DNA of 64,000 bases. It comes from Bryobacterales bacterium. GTDB taxonomy: Bacteria > Acidobacteriota > Terriglobia > Bryobacterales > Bryobacteraceae. Position numbers and translations under genes: made by a program. Below the pieces are notes generated by a model. The model was given only the letters and a program-made list of their open reading frames with translations. It had not been told where the DNA came from and searched no databases. This document shows, in pieces, positions 27,018-34,871 of this stretch (positions are counted from its first letter, which is position 1; every line of letters begins with the position of its first letter). Location of the stretch: positions 1 through 64,000 of the forward strand of contig CANFEY010000019.1 in the NCBI GenBank assembly GCA_947446025.1. Direction: 5' to 3'.

Positions 27018-27653
27018 ATGTTGGGTTTACGGAACAGCATGATGGTAGGCGACAGAAAGTTTGTCGAGATCCCGGGCGGGAGGCTGCATGAGTTGCCGCC
27101 GCTGCTGGTGCGCATGTCGGCATCGGTCAAGCGGCTGGACCGTGTGATGGAGATGGCAGAACAGCTGGTGGAGCAGGAAGACATTCTTCCTCCCGACCCG
27201 TTGGCCACGCCGCTGGATTTCGAGCGCCGCCGCATGGATCTGGCGGTCAACCTTTCTGAGCAGTACCTCAACTTCGTGCTGCATTGGAAGTGGGGCGACG
27301 ACGTGCTGGAATGGATCCGGCAGTGCGAAACCACCTTCGGCACGCAGAGTGACCTGCGCAATCTGCTGCGCGCGGACTTGTGGCCGCACGCGGGACGATC
27401 GAGCTTCGTTACTTTGCTCGAAGACAAGCACGTGGATACACACGGGGTGGGAATTGAGAAAGCCGTCGGCATGCGTCTGACCTTCCGGCAGCCGCCGCCG
27501 CTCAAGTGCTTCTCTGACCAGTTCCTGCTGTACCTAAACAGCTCCATCGCGGACACCGCGTATCACACCTGGGCGGGCATGAGCCCGGATTCGGCCAGTT
27601 CCCTGCCGCCGGAGCGCTTCCATTTCGACGTGGTGAACATGAGCCTCCAGTAA
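27018..27653 (+). CDS. Uncharacterised soluble protein
   Basis: This 211-residue protein is not recognised. The N-terminal part is followed by helical segments such as KRLDRVMEMAEQLVEQ, then a strongly aromatic stretch (YLNFVLHWKWGDDVLEWI). No signal peptide, membrane helix or repeated motif is seen. It is transcribed divergently from the ROK operon. Its TAA stop codon is part of the 20-bp palindrome that precedes the next toxin-antitoxin operon. Codon use looks like that of its neighbours, so it is probably real. Confidence 0.7.
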   Translation: MLGLRNSMMVGDRKFVEIPGGRLHELPPLLVRMSASVKRLDRVMEMAEQLVEQEDILPPDPLATPLDFERRRMDLAVNLSEQYLNFVLHWKWGDDVLEWIRQCETTFGTQSDLRNLLRADLWPHAGRSSFVTLLEDKHVDTHGVGIEKAVGMRLTFRQPPPLKCFSDQFLLYLNSSIADTAYHTWAGMSPDSASSLPPERFHFDVVNMSLQ

Positions 27654-27699
27654 TACGTACGTACGTATTATTGACACATACGTACGTGCGTGTTAGCGT
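27651..27699 (+). promoter_or_regulatory. Promoter and double palindromic operator of the Phd/PIN operon
   Basis: A perfect 20-bp palindrome, TAATACGTACGTACGTATTA, occupies 27651-27670. A related imperfect one (16 of 20 symmetric positions) lies at 27674-27693, with centres 23 bp apart. Between them TTGACA (27671-27676) and, 17 nt later, TAGCGT (27694-27699) form a sigma-70 type promoter. The start codon at 27706 lies where transcription should begin, so the mRNA is likely leaderless. The second palindrome fills the -35/-10 spacer, as expected for an autorepressed toxin-antitoxin operon. Confidence 0.75.
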
Positions 27700-27705
27700 C
27701 GAGAC

Positions 27706-27996
27706 ATGGCAGTCAGCGCAACCCAGCTCCGGCAGAACATCTACGCGATCCTGGACGAGGTTCTGGCCACGGGAAAACCCGTCGAGATTGAGCGCAAGGG
27801 TAAGGTTCTGCGGATTGTGCCAGGAGCGGCGTCATCGGCGGAATCGGGCGAAGACGACCTCCGCGAGTTCCCGCGGCTGGCGCGGCTGAAGAACCACCAC
27901 CTCGTCATCGGCGAACCCGAAGACCTCGCCAGTTTGGAGTGGAACCATGACTGGACCGCGCTTGTGGCCAAGAAGCCGAAGAGGAAACGCGCGTGA
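27706..27996 (+). CDS. Phd/YefM-type antitoxin
   Basis: This 96-residue protein starts VSATQLRQNIYAILDEVL and continues GKPVEIERKGKVLRIV, the usual Phd/YefM fold of strand-helix followed by a hydrophobic strand. This part would bind the operator DNA. The C-terminal half is charged and ends in a Lys/Arg-rich tail (KKPKRKR), and would wrap the toxin. No ribosome site precedes the ATG, consistent with a leaderless mRNA. It overlaps the PIN toxin by 4 nt. Confidence 0.85.
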   Translation: MAVSATQLRQNIYAILDEVLATGKPVEIERKGKVLRIVPGAASSAESGEDDLREFPRLARLKNHHLVIGEPEDLASLEWNHDWTALVAKKPKRKRA

Positions 27997-28370
27997 TCTA
28001 CCTCGATACGCACGTACTGGAAGATGTCTGCCAGCGGAGTCTCCGCCTGCTGAGCAAAGAAGCCCGTCGGTTGCTGAATCGTGAGACGGAGTACCGCATC
28101 TCTCCGATGGTGCTGCTGGAACTTGAGTATCTGAATGAAATCGGACGCATCCGGCTTGGGGCACGCGACGTGCTCACCAGGCTGGGTCCGTTGATCGGCC
28201 TGCGGGTGTGTGATCGCCCGTTCCAGGACGTTGCACTGCAAGCCGCGTCAGAGAGTTGGACGCGCGACCCGTTCGACCGCATCATCGTCGCGCAGGCCCG
28301 GCTTGCCAAAGCGGTGTTGGTCACCCGTGACGGAAATATTCTGGCGAACTACAACAGGGCGGTCGGCTAG
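27993..28370 (+). CDS. PIN-domain toxin (VapC-like ribonuclease)
   Basis: This 125-residue protein starts with GTG inside GTGA, coupling it to the antitoxin. The PIN acidic residues are visible: Asp5 in MIYLDTHV, Glu43 in MVLLELEYL, Asp92/Asp95 in RDPFDRIIVAQA and Asp113 in LVTRDGNI. Such proteins cut specific tRNAs or rRNA when free of antitoxin. All expected catalytic residues appear present. It is followed directly by a decayed Uma2 gene on the other strand. Confidence 0.88.
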   Translation: MIYLDTHVLEDVCQRSLRLLSKEARRLLNRETEYRISPMVLLELEYLNEIGRIRLGARDVLTRLGPLIGLRVCDRPFQDVALQAASESWTRDPFDRIIVAQARLAKAVLVTRDGNILANYNRAVG

Positions 28371-28373
28371 CGG

Positions 28374-28649
28374 TCAGGCGAAGAGATCGTCCACGCTGTT
28401 CGAGGACGGCGGCACTTCAATCACCAACGCCGCGGGGCCTTCCAGATATCCGTCGGCAGGCGTGCGATCCCACCGCTCCGCGGACACCAGCGCAACGTCA
28501 GATGCTCCGAACCCGCCGCCGGACGAAAGCCGATCTCGGTTGCCGCCACCCAGTCCACGCCGCGAGCGGGGTCAGCAGCCGCTGGATCGCGGGTCGGGGA
28601 GTTGCTCGAACTCGGCGAACGCCATCAGCCGGGTGGGTGTGGTGGCCAT
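28374..28649 (-). pseudogene. Decayed Uma2-family endonuclease fragment
   Basis: The start region MATTPTRLMAFAEFEQLPDPR is nearly identical to the intact Uma2 gene at 31218-31751. It then breaks off with a deletion and frame changes. A middle part reads DWVAATEIGFRPAAGSEH, and the end resumes in another frame as ALVSAERWDRTPADGYLEGP to VDDLFA. Residues equal to roughly 50 amino acids of the N-terminal half are lost. It directly follows the kinase gene, as the intact Uma2 directly precedes it. Confidence 0.8.
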
Positions 28650-28662
28650 GGCGCCTTTGATT
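28594..28662. repeat. 69-bp direct repeat, copy 1 (Uma2 5' end)
   Basis: It matches 31696-31764 with only two visible mismatches. It covers the 5' end of the decayed Uma2 gene and stops exactly at the stop codon of the kinase gene. The two copies flank the kinase gene and the rest of the intact Uma2 gene. Confidence 0.9.
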
Positions 28663-31215
28663 CTACTGTGGTTTCCAGTTGAGGATGACGGTGCTGGGTG
28701 AGGGAGCGTTCTGGGTCACGGTCTCGCCGATCAGAAACTTCTGTCCGTTGGCGGAGGGGATGAAAGGGGCACTCTGGTTCGGTGGTAGCGGGAACAACTC
28801 CGTGGGCACGGACGCTTCGAATGTGGCTCCCGGGCGGGTGGCGGAGGCCATCCGTTTGGACTGCGCGCCCTGGAAGTAAAGTTCCTTCCCGTCGCGCCGC
28901 CACTCCGGGAGGGTGCCGCCGTCTACGGAAACCTGCACACGCTGCCCGCCAGAGATCGCCTGTACGTAGACCTCGTAGCGTCCCGACTCGTTCGAATCGT
29001 AAGCGATCCAGCGGCCATCTGGCGAGAAGCGGGCATCTCGCTGGTCACCGTTGGCGTTGGCGAACACAACCGGCTTGTGCTCGCCTTCCATCGGCAGCAG
29101 GTAGAGGTTTCTCCCAGTAGCTCCGTCGGATTGCAGGTAGACAATCGTTTTGCCGTCCGGGGCCCAATCGTTCGGTGCAGCATTAGGGCCGCCGTGCAAC
29201 ACAAGTTCTTCCTTGCCCCGCCCGCTGACAGCCCTCCGCAGCAAATCGCGGCTGGCGGCACCCGTCCGCGCGGAAAAAAGCACATGGCTTCCGTCCGGCG
29301 AAAACCCTGCCAGACCGATTTGGATGTTGGCGAGCGATGTCAGCTTCGAGCGGGTCCCGCGGGACGCATCCTGAACCCAAACGTCCTGGGTCCCGGTCTG
29401 TCGATCTATGAGGACTAGGGCTAGCTTCGACTCATCTTTCGAAATGATGGCTTGATTGATCGGAGCAGGTCCCCCAAGAGCACTGCCTTTGCGGCCCGAA
29501 CGGTCAAACCAGAAGAGTTGGCTTTCGCTCTCCGCGATTTGGTGGAACGCGATGGAGCCAACATCGGAGGCCGAAAACCCAGCGCTCCCGATGTTGAAGG
29601 CGTTACTCACCCGCTCCGCGACAACCGACGCTACGCTGCTCAACTTCAGCGTAACGGGATCGAACGGTTGCATCATCAGCGCGTTGTCGCGGCGGAAAAG
29701 AAGTTGGCCTGTGGCCGCACCCGGCTGATGAAAGTAGGCGGCGCTGTAGTCGGGTAACAACTTTAGCGGCGTATCTCCGTCGAGAGAACCCAGATAAATA
29801 CCCTGGCGGTCGGTTGTGTCGCTGCTCACGGCGAATAGGAAGTGTAGTCCGTCGGGGAGAAAGGATGGGAAACCGTTCTGCGTCGTGGCGTCAGGATTCT
29901 TATAGAGTACTTTGATCTCGCCTCCGTCTGAAGTGGATCGGAGCAGTCCCTCGCGATGGGAAACTACCAGCGACCGTGTCGTGCTCCAGGCGGCTCCCCA
30001 GCCTCCGACGCCGTCCCGCGCGATGACGACTTGAGGCACACCTCCCGCAACTGGGACGCGCTGTAGCTTGCGCGACGCCTGAAATCCGATGAACGCGCTG
30101 TCAGGAGACCAGAAGTATTGCTGGGCTCCTTCGGTGCCGGGGAATGCGCGTGCCTCGGCGGAGTTCAAGTCGCGCACCCACAGTAGATTCTTCGAGAAAA
30201 AGGCAACGTGCTTCCCGTCGGGGGAAATCGTTGCCCCCTGCATGATCAACCCGTTGTCCGGCGGCATGAACTCAAACCGGATCTCAGCCGCCTCAGCCGC
30301 AGGACGCGAGTACAAGTAAGCAACCCCTGCCAGTGCAAGCGCAGCCACCGCCCACCCCACAAGCCCCACCGCACTGAACCGCGACGGTAACGGAGCGGAC
30401 AGACGCTCCACCGCCGGCATTCCCTTCTCCAACAAAATCCGAGCCTCGCCGATCGACTGCAACCGCTGCCGGGGGTCTTTCGTTAAGCACCGCTCCAACA
30501 ACCCCCGCCAGTTTTCCGGCACGGCATCGAGCTTGGACTCTTCCTTAATCACCGATGCCAGAACCTCTCCGGTCGATTCTCCGGTGAAGAGGCGCTTGCC
30601 GGTGAGCAGCTCGTACAGCACTACGCCGAAGCTGAAAATGTCGGCTCGGCGGTCCGCGCGCTTGCCTTTGGCTTGCTCGGGGGACATGTATGCCGCGGTG
30701 CCGAGGATCATGCCGACCTTGGTGGCTTCCATGGTCAACGTCGGAGAATCCGGGCCGGGCGGCAGGGTCGTTACCTCGTCGTTCTCCAGCGCCTTGGCCA
30801 AGCCGAAGTCGAGCACCTTCACTGTGCCGTCTTCGCGACGCAGGATGTTGCCGGGTTTGAGGTCGCGATGAATGATTGCCTTGTCGTGCGCGGCTTCGAT
30901 GGCGTCCACAATCTGCTTGGCGACGGCCAGCGCCTCGGCATGCGCCAGTGGACCCTTCACAGGCTCGCCGTCGACGAACTCCATTACAAGGTAGTCGGGG
31001 CCGACGTCGTACAGCGTCGCGATGTTGGGATGATTCAGCGCCGCAATCGCCCGGGCTTCGCGGGTGAACCGCTCATTGAACCTCGCCTGCGAAGTCTTGA
31101 TGGCGACGATGCGGTTGAGCCTGGTATCGCGGGCTTTGTACACATCCCCCATACCGCCGTGCCCGATATGGGCCAGCAGCTCGACGTGTCCTAGAAGTGT
31201 GCCGGGGGCTAGCAT
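28663..31215 (-). CDS. Ser/Thr protein kinase with C-terminal beta-propeller sensor
   Basis: This 850-residue membrane-anchored kinase has a PknB-type domain at about residues 10-275: IGHGGMGDVYKARD, VAIKT, IIHRDLKPGNIL, VLDFGLAKAL and GTAAYMSPEQ. One membrane helix follows near 285-310 (VGLVGWAVAALALAGVAYLY). The rest is an extracytoplasmic TolB/WD40-like propeller with repeated ISPDGKHVAF, FSPDGSHVLF, WAPDGKTIVY and FSPDGRWIAY units. All catalytic motifs are intact. It begins 2 nt after the stop of Uma2, so the two are co-transcribed. The propeller probably senses a ligand; its targets are unknown. Confidence 0.93.
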   Translation of the reverse strand: MLAPGTLLGHVELLAHIGHGGMGDVYKARDTRLNRIVAIKTSQARFNERFTREARAIAALNHPNIATLYDVGPDYLVMEFVDGEPVKGPLAHAEALAVAKQIVDAIEAAHDKAIIHRDLKPGNILRREDGTVKVLDFGLAKALENDEVTTLPPGPDSPTLTMEATKVGMILGTAAYMSPEQAKGKRADRRADIFSFGVVLYELLTGKRLFTGESTGEVLASVIKEESKLDAVPENWRGLLERCLTKDPRQRLQSIGEARILLEKGMPAVERLSAPLPSRFSAVGLVGWAVAALALAGVAYLYSRPAAEAAEIRFEFMPPDNGLIMQGATISPDGKHVAFFSKNLLWVRDLNSAEARAFPGTEGAQQYFWSPDSAFIGFQASRKLQRVPVAGGVPQVVIARDGVGGWGAAWSTTRSLVVSHREGLLRSTSDGGEIKVLYKNPDATTQNGFPSFLPDGLHFLFAVSSDTTDRQGIYLGSLDGDTPLKLLPDYSAAYFHQPGAATGQLLFRRDNALMMQPFDPVTLKLSSVASVVAERVSNAFNIGSAGFSASDVGSIAFHQIAESESQLFWFDRSGRKGSALGGPAPINQAIISKDESKLALVLIDRQTGTQDVWVQDASRGTRSKLTSLANIQIGLAGFSPDGSHVLFSARTGAASRDLLRRAVSGRGKEELVLHGGPNAAPNDWAPDGKTIVYLQSDGATGRNLYLLPMEGEHKPVVFANANGDQRDARFSPDGRWIAYDSNESGRYEVYVQAISGGQRVQVSVDGGTLPEWRRDGKELYFQGAQSKRMASATRPGATFEASVPTELFPLPPNQSAPFIPSANGQKFLIGETVTQNAPSPSTVILNWKPQ

Positions 31216-31217
31216 GG

Positions 31218-31751
31218 TCAGGAGAAGATGTCGTCCACCGCAAGTGTGCCGCCGAAAAAGAGGGGGACTCTTTGACCTGCGTGGTAACGGACACTGCGAC
31301 CGTCAGGCGTGAAGACAGCTACCGTTTTTCGGATCGGACTCACAACCCAAAATTCCCGCGCGCCCGCAGCCAGGCAGGTTTCGCTTTTCTCTTCCATCTC
31401 CGTGGCGCTATTGGAAGGAGAGAGCACTTCAATCACCAGCTCGGGTGGACCCTGGATGTAGCCGTCATCACGGCCCTGCATGTACCGCTCAGGGGAGATC
31501 GCTCCAACGTCGGCAGTCCAGAACTCGAGCTCAGGCCGAGGTCGAAAGGCCATTTCGATGTCGATTTCCCAGTGTCCACCAGCTGAAGCCTCCAGCAGGC
31601 GCCGCAGTCGGCGTTGCAGATCATAGTGGCCCATCTTTGGTGGAGGCATGTGTACCAATTCTCCGTGGTGCAGCTCATAGTGCCCTTCGCGCGGATCGGG
31701 GAGTTGCTCGAACTCGGCGAACGTCATCAGCCGGGTGGGTGTGGTGGCCAT
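31218..31751 (-). CDS. Uma2-family (DUF820) endonuclease-like protein
   Basis: This 177-residue protein of the Uma2 family has the PD-(D/E)XK restriction-like fold. It shows MTFAEFEQLPDPREGHYELHHGELVHMPPP at the start, EFWTADVGAISPERY with the Asp and GPPELVIEVLSPSN with the E-V pair. The ATG at 31751 is shared in position with the decayed copy; longer in-frame starts are not supported. Many actinobacterial, cyanobacterial and acidobacterial genomes have many copies of unknown role. It is upstream of the kinase gene by 2 nt. Confidence 0.88.
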   Translation of the reverse strand: MATTPTRLMTFAEFEQLPDPREGHYELHHGELVHMPPPKMGHYDLQRRLRRLLEASAGGHWEIDIEMAFRPRPELEFWTADVGAISPERYMQGRDDGYIQGPPELVIEVLSPSNSATEMEEKSETCLAAGAREFWVVSPIRKTVAVFTPDGRSVRYHAGQRVPLFFGGTLAVDDIFS

Positions 31752-31764
31752 GGCTCCTTTGATT
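31696..31764. repeat. 69-bp direct repeat, copy 2 (Uma2 5' end)
   Basis: Partner of 28594-28662. It spans the first 56 bp of the intact Uma2 gene and 13 bp upstream. Two mismatches are visible between the copies. Confidence 0.9.
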
Positions 31765-31833
31765 ATAGGGCTTAGGCTGCCAAAGACGAAGGCAGCTCGG
31801 GAAGCTGCCCCGCATGTTAACATTGAGGCACTC

Positions 31834-32988
31834 ATGTTGTTAGCGCTGGAAGCTTCGTCTGCACAAATCCAGCGGATCGTGCAAAGCAAGGCGTTCCGCA
31901 CCTCTGAAGTTCATCGCAACCTGCTTACCTACCTGGGGGAAAAGTCGCTCTCCGGCGAATCCGACAACATCAAGGAATACACGGTGGGCCTGGACGTGTT
32001 CGGCAAGCCTGACTCCTACGACCCGCGCCAGGAATCCACGGTCCGCATGCATGTGGCGCGGCTGCGCCAGAAACTGGCCGACTACTATCGCACCGAAGGC
32101 GTCGACGATCCCATCTTCGTGGACTTGCCGAAGGGCGGCTTTCGCGTCACCTTTGAGCCGCGCGCCGTCGCCGCCGTGCCCGACCCGGAGACCCCCGTCG
32201 CCGCGCCGAAAGACCGCACTGGGCGGTACTGGCTCGAAGTGGTCCTGGTGGCGGCTCTGTTGGTGACCGTTGGAACCGCGCTGTACTTCGCCAACCAGCT
32301 GTGGAGCTTGCAGACTCCCGAAACCGTCTCCGTCGAAATGACGCCCGAACTGCGCCAGCTGTGGGAGCCGCTGATCAACTCCGCCCGGCCACTGATCGTC
32401 GCGGTCTCCACCGCCAAACCCGAGACCTCAGGAGCGGGTCCAGCCAGCGGACTCTTCCGCCTGGGAGAATTTCTCGGCAAGCTGAAGGCTAGCGTTCAGG
32501 TGCTGGAGAGCAATCAAATTGAAGCCCCCGAGGTCGCGATGGGCAATGTGGTCTACCTGGGCCGTATGGATGGCGACAACCGCCAGATGCAAGCCATGGT
32601 GGAAGGACGGCCGTTTGTGCTCGACGCGCAGGGCATCCACAATACCCAGCCGCTATCGGGCGAACCCGCGCTCTTCGCCGACCGCCTTCCGGCTGATCCG
32701 TCGGACACCGAGGAAAGCTTCGCCCTGATCAGCCGCGTGCCCGGTCTTTACGGGAATGGCGAGGTCCTGTACCTTTCCGGCAACCGCGTCGGAGCCATTA
32801 CCGGCGGGGTGCAGGCGTTCACTGACCCCAAGTTCGCCGCGACTCTGGTTTCGGAGATGAAGGACGCTACCGGCAAGCTCCCCCAGTATTATCAGGTGGT
32901 GCTGAAGGTTCGGGCCATGGATGGCATGCCCATTGAAACCCACTTCGTCCTGCACCGGGCGTTAGTCCGCGAAGCCAAGGCCAAATAG
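31834..32988 (+). CDS. CadC-like membrane protein with N-terminal winged helix
   Basis: This 384-residue protein starts at the ATG at 31834, which has GAGG 8 nt upstream. Residues about 1-105 match the acidobacterial winged-helix module (SKAFRTSEVHRNLLTYL, IKEYTVGLDVFGKP, RQESTVRMHVARLRQKLADYY, DLPKGGFRVTF) that resembles the OmpR/CadC DNA-binding domain. A membrane helix lies at about 132-155, and a periplasmic region of about 230 residues follows. It is therefore a one-component membrane regulator. It is divergent from the Uma2-kinase operon and could control it. Confidence 0.82.
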   Translation: MLLALEASSAQIQRIVQSKAFRTSEVHRNLLTYLGEKSLSGESDNIKEYTVGLDVFGKPDSYDPRQESTVRMHVARLRQKLADYYRTEGVDDPIFVDLPKGGFRVTFEPRAVAAVPDPETPVAAPKDRTGRYWLEVVLVAALLVTVGTALYFANQLWSLQTPETVSVEMTPELRQLWEPLINSARPLIVAVSTAKPETSGAGPASGLFRLGEFLGKLKASVQVLESNQIEAPEVAMGNVVYLGRMDGDNRQMQAMVEGRPFVLDAQGIHNTQPLSGEPALFADRLPADPSDTEESFALISRVPGLYGNGEVLYLSGNRVGAITGGVQAFTDPKFAATLVSEMKDATGKLPQYYQVVLKVRAMDGMPIETHFVLHRALVREAKAK

Positions 32989-32989
32989 A

Positions 32990-33023
32990 AAACGCGCCGG
33001 ACTCTTTCGAATCCGGCGCGTTT
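32990..33023. terminator. Bidirectional intrinsic terminator
   Basis: A perfect 12-bp stem, AAACGCGCCGGA with its complement at 33012-33023, has a 10-nt loop and A/T ends on both sides. It lies 1 nt after the winged-helix gene and just before the stop of the convergent beta-helix gene. Confidence 0.85.
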
Positions 33024-33038
33024 ATACTGCGAAGTAGC

Positions 33039-34850
33039 TTACTGGATGTCGCTATCCACCAGCCAGCTGGTCCAACCCTGGGTCCAATCGGTGTCGCCGA
33101 AGGCACCGGTGAAGCGGACCTGATCAAAGAACCCGTCGTCGGGAGCGTTGACCCAACCGGTGCGGAAGATCGGGCTGCTGAAGAGACCGAAGAAATCCGG
33201 ATCGCTATATTCGAAGGGGCGTTGGATCAGAGGATCGGCCACCACGAAGTTCTTGCCGGCCCCGTTGCCCTTGAGTCCGTTGGCGTAGTCGCGGCTATAG
33301 GCAGCGGTGATTTCCCCAGTCAACGTGTCGGCTGAGTTCGCCGTACCGCGGTTGTTCTTCCAGCAGAGGATGCCGTCCATCTTTACGTTGCCGAGGTCGG
33401 CCTGCGCCTGGGTGGCGGCATCGCTGACGTCCACGCAAGGGCTGGAGAAGTTGGAGATCACGATGTTGTTGAAGGTTCCACGAGAGCCGCGGCGCAGGAA
33501 GAGGCCCGGCGAAGCAGCTTCGTCGAAGCCCGGGCTGCCGCTGCCGAAGAAGGTCAGGTTGTAGAACGTGGGGTCAGAGAAAGGCGTCGCAGCGGCGTTG
33601 TATTCGCTGTTGTCGCCTTCGACGCCGCGGTTGCCGCGTGAGTCCGGGCTCTGATAGAAGATGCCGAACTGCACCTTGCCGGTGGTACCGAGCTGGAAGT
33701 CAACGTAGTCGTCGGCGCTGAGGCCGCCCACCAGGTACTTGGTGTTCATGGTGCCGCCAAACCACTCGAACGCATCGTCGCCGCCGAAGATGGCTTGCAG
33801 GTGATGCGCGGTGGTCTGGGTGCCGCAGCCGGCCCAAGTGAAGGAGTTGGTTTCGTTGTTGGGCGAGAGCGTCACACCCGAGTATTCGGTGCGGACGTAG
33901 GTCATGGTGCCGCAGTTGTGCGCCGGATCGGTACCGCCGTACAGGCCGTCCGGGTTGGTGTTCAGACCTTCAATGTAGAAGGAGCCGGCCGGGTTGTTGC
34001 AGGTGGTGCCCGTACCGCAGGTGGCGCCGCCGCTGATGTTGGCGCCCGTGTTGACCGGAGCCTTGCCGAGGACCAGGAGACCGCCCCAATCACCACGTTG
34101 GCGCTGGCCGAAGGGACGTGAGCTGGTGAAAACGATCGGGCGGGCTTCGGTTCCAGCCGCTTCGATGCGGCCTTCACGCGAAATCAGCAGCACGGAGGCG
34201 GGCTGCGAACCGGGCAGGCCGTAGACGAAAGTCCCGGGCTGAATGGTGAGGACCGCGCCGTTCTTGACGGTGGTCAAACCCGATATCTGCCAGGCAACGT
34301 CATTGGTGAGCGTCCGGCTGGTGGTGATGTCGCCCGTGAGCGTCGTGGTGGTCGAAACCACGCCGACCTTCATGTAGGACGTCTTCAGCGGGCGCGTACC
34401 GGTGTAGTCACGCAGTTCCACTACAAAGGTGTGCATGCCGAGTTCGTTGGGCATGGCTACAGCCGGTGCGATACCGCCCGCACCCAACAGGTTCGCCTTT
34501 GACCTATCGGTCAAACGAGCCGCCGCGAAACCTTGCGCCGGTGTGTTGCCGTTGATGTCGGTAACCGCTGCGGTTCCAGCCGGGTAGTAGGTCTTGGCTC
34601 CGGTCTGATTGTTCTGGCGATAGACGAACGTCGTATAGGGATACAGATCGTTGTTGGTCTTCACCGTCCACTTGAGCGTCAGCGCTTGACCAGCGGTGTA
34701 GGTGTACTTGTCGCTCCAAATAAACATGGAGGCAGCGACGCGGGGACCGTTGTAGATCTGGGCCTCGCGCTGCGATGCAGCGACCTTATCTTGTGCCATG
34801 GCCAGACCGGCCAGACACACTCCGAGCGTGAGTGTTGAAATAAATCGCAT
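33039..34850 (-). CDS. Secreted repeat/beta-helix protein paired with a TonB receptor
   Basis: This 603-residue exported protein has a signal peptide (MRFISTLTLGVCLAGLAMA). After an N-terminal beta-sandwich-like part it carries a right-handed beta-helix-like region: VLTIQPGTFVYG, ILIS-type strands, ARPIVFTSSRP, RGDWGGLLVLGKAPVN and AIFGGDDAFEWFGGT. Homologues with this signature are encoded next to TonB-dependent receptors in several phyla and are often misnamed multidrug transporter. It follows the receptor gene by 21 nt on the same strand. Role probably surface binding of a nutrient, or cell-surface display; the ligand is unknown. Confidence 0.8.
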   Translation of the reverse strand: MRFISTLTLGVCLAGLAMAQDKVAASQREAQIYNGPRVAASMFIWSDKYTYTAGQALTLKWTVKTNNDLYPYTTFVYRQNNQTGAKTYYPAGTAAVTDINGNTPAQGFAAARLTDRSKANLLGAGGIAPAVAMPNELGMHTFVVELRDYTGTRPLKTSYMKVGVVSTTTTLTGDITTSRTLTNDVAWQISGLTTVKNGAVLTIQPGTFVYGLPGSQPASVLLISREGRIEAAGTEARPIVFTSSRPFGQRQRGDWGGLLVLGKAPVNTGANISGGATCGTGTTCNNPAGSFYIEGLNTNPDGLYGGTDPAHNCGTMTYVRTEYSGVTLSPNNETNSFTWAGCGTQTTAHHLQAIFGGDDAFEWFGGTMNTKYLVGGLSADDYVDFQLGTTGKVQFGIFYQSPDSRGNRGVEGDNSEYNAAATPFSDPTFYNLTFFGSGSPGFDEAASPGLFLRRGSRGTFNNIVISNFSSPCVDVSDAATQAQADLGNVKMDGILCWKNNRGTANSADTLTGEITAAYSRDYANGLKGNGAGKNFVVADPLIQRPFEYSDPDFFGLFSSPIFRTGWVNAPDDGFFDQVRFTGAFGDTDWTQGWTSWLVDSDIQ

Positions 34851-34871
34851 GTTCTCTCCTAAAGAGTCGTT

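Noticed and set aside
28380-28650. Second intact Uma2 gene
   Set aside because: The frame is broken after about 20 codons and the middle is deleted relative to the intact copy.
33039-34850. Type IX secretion target, by analogy with Bacteroidetes homologues
   Set aside because: No C-terminal sorting domain is visible at the end (WLVDSDIQ) and acidobacteria are not known for this system.
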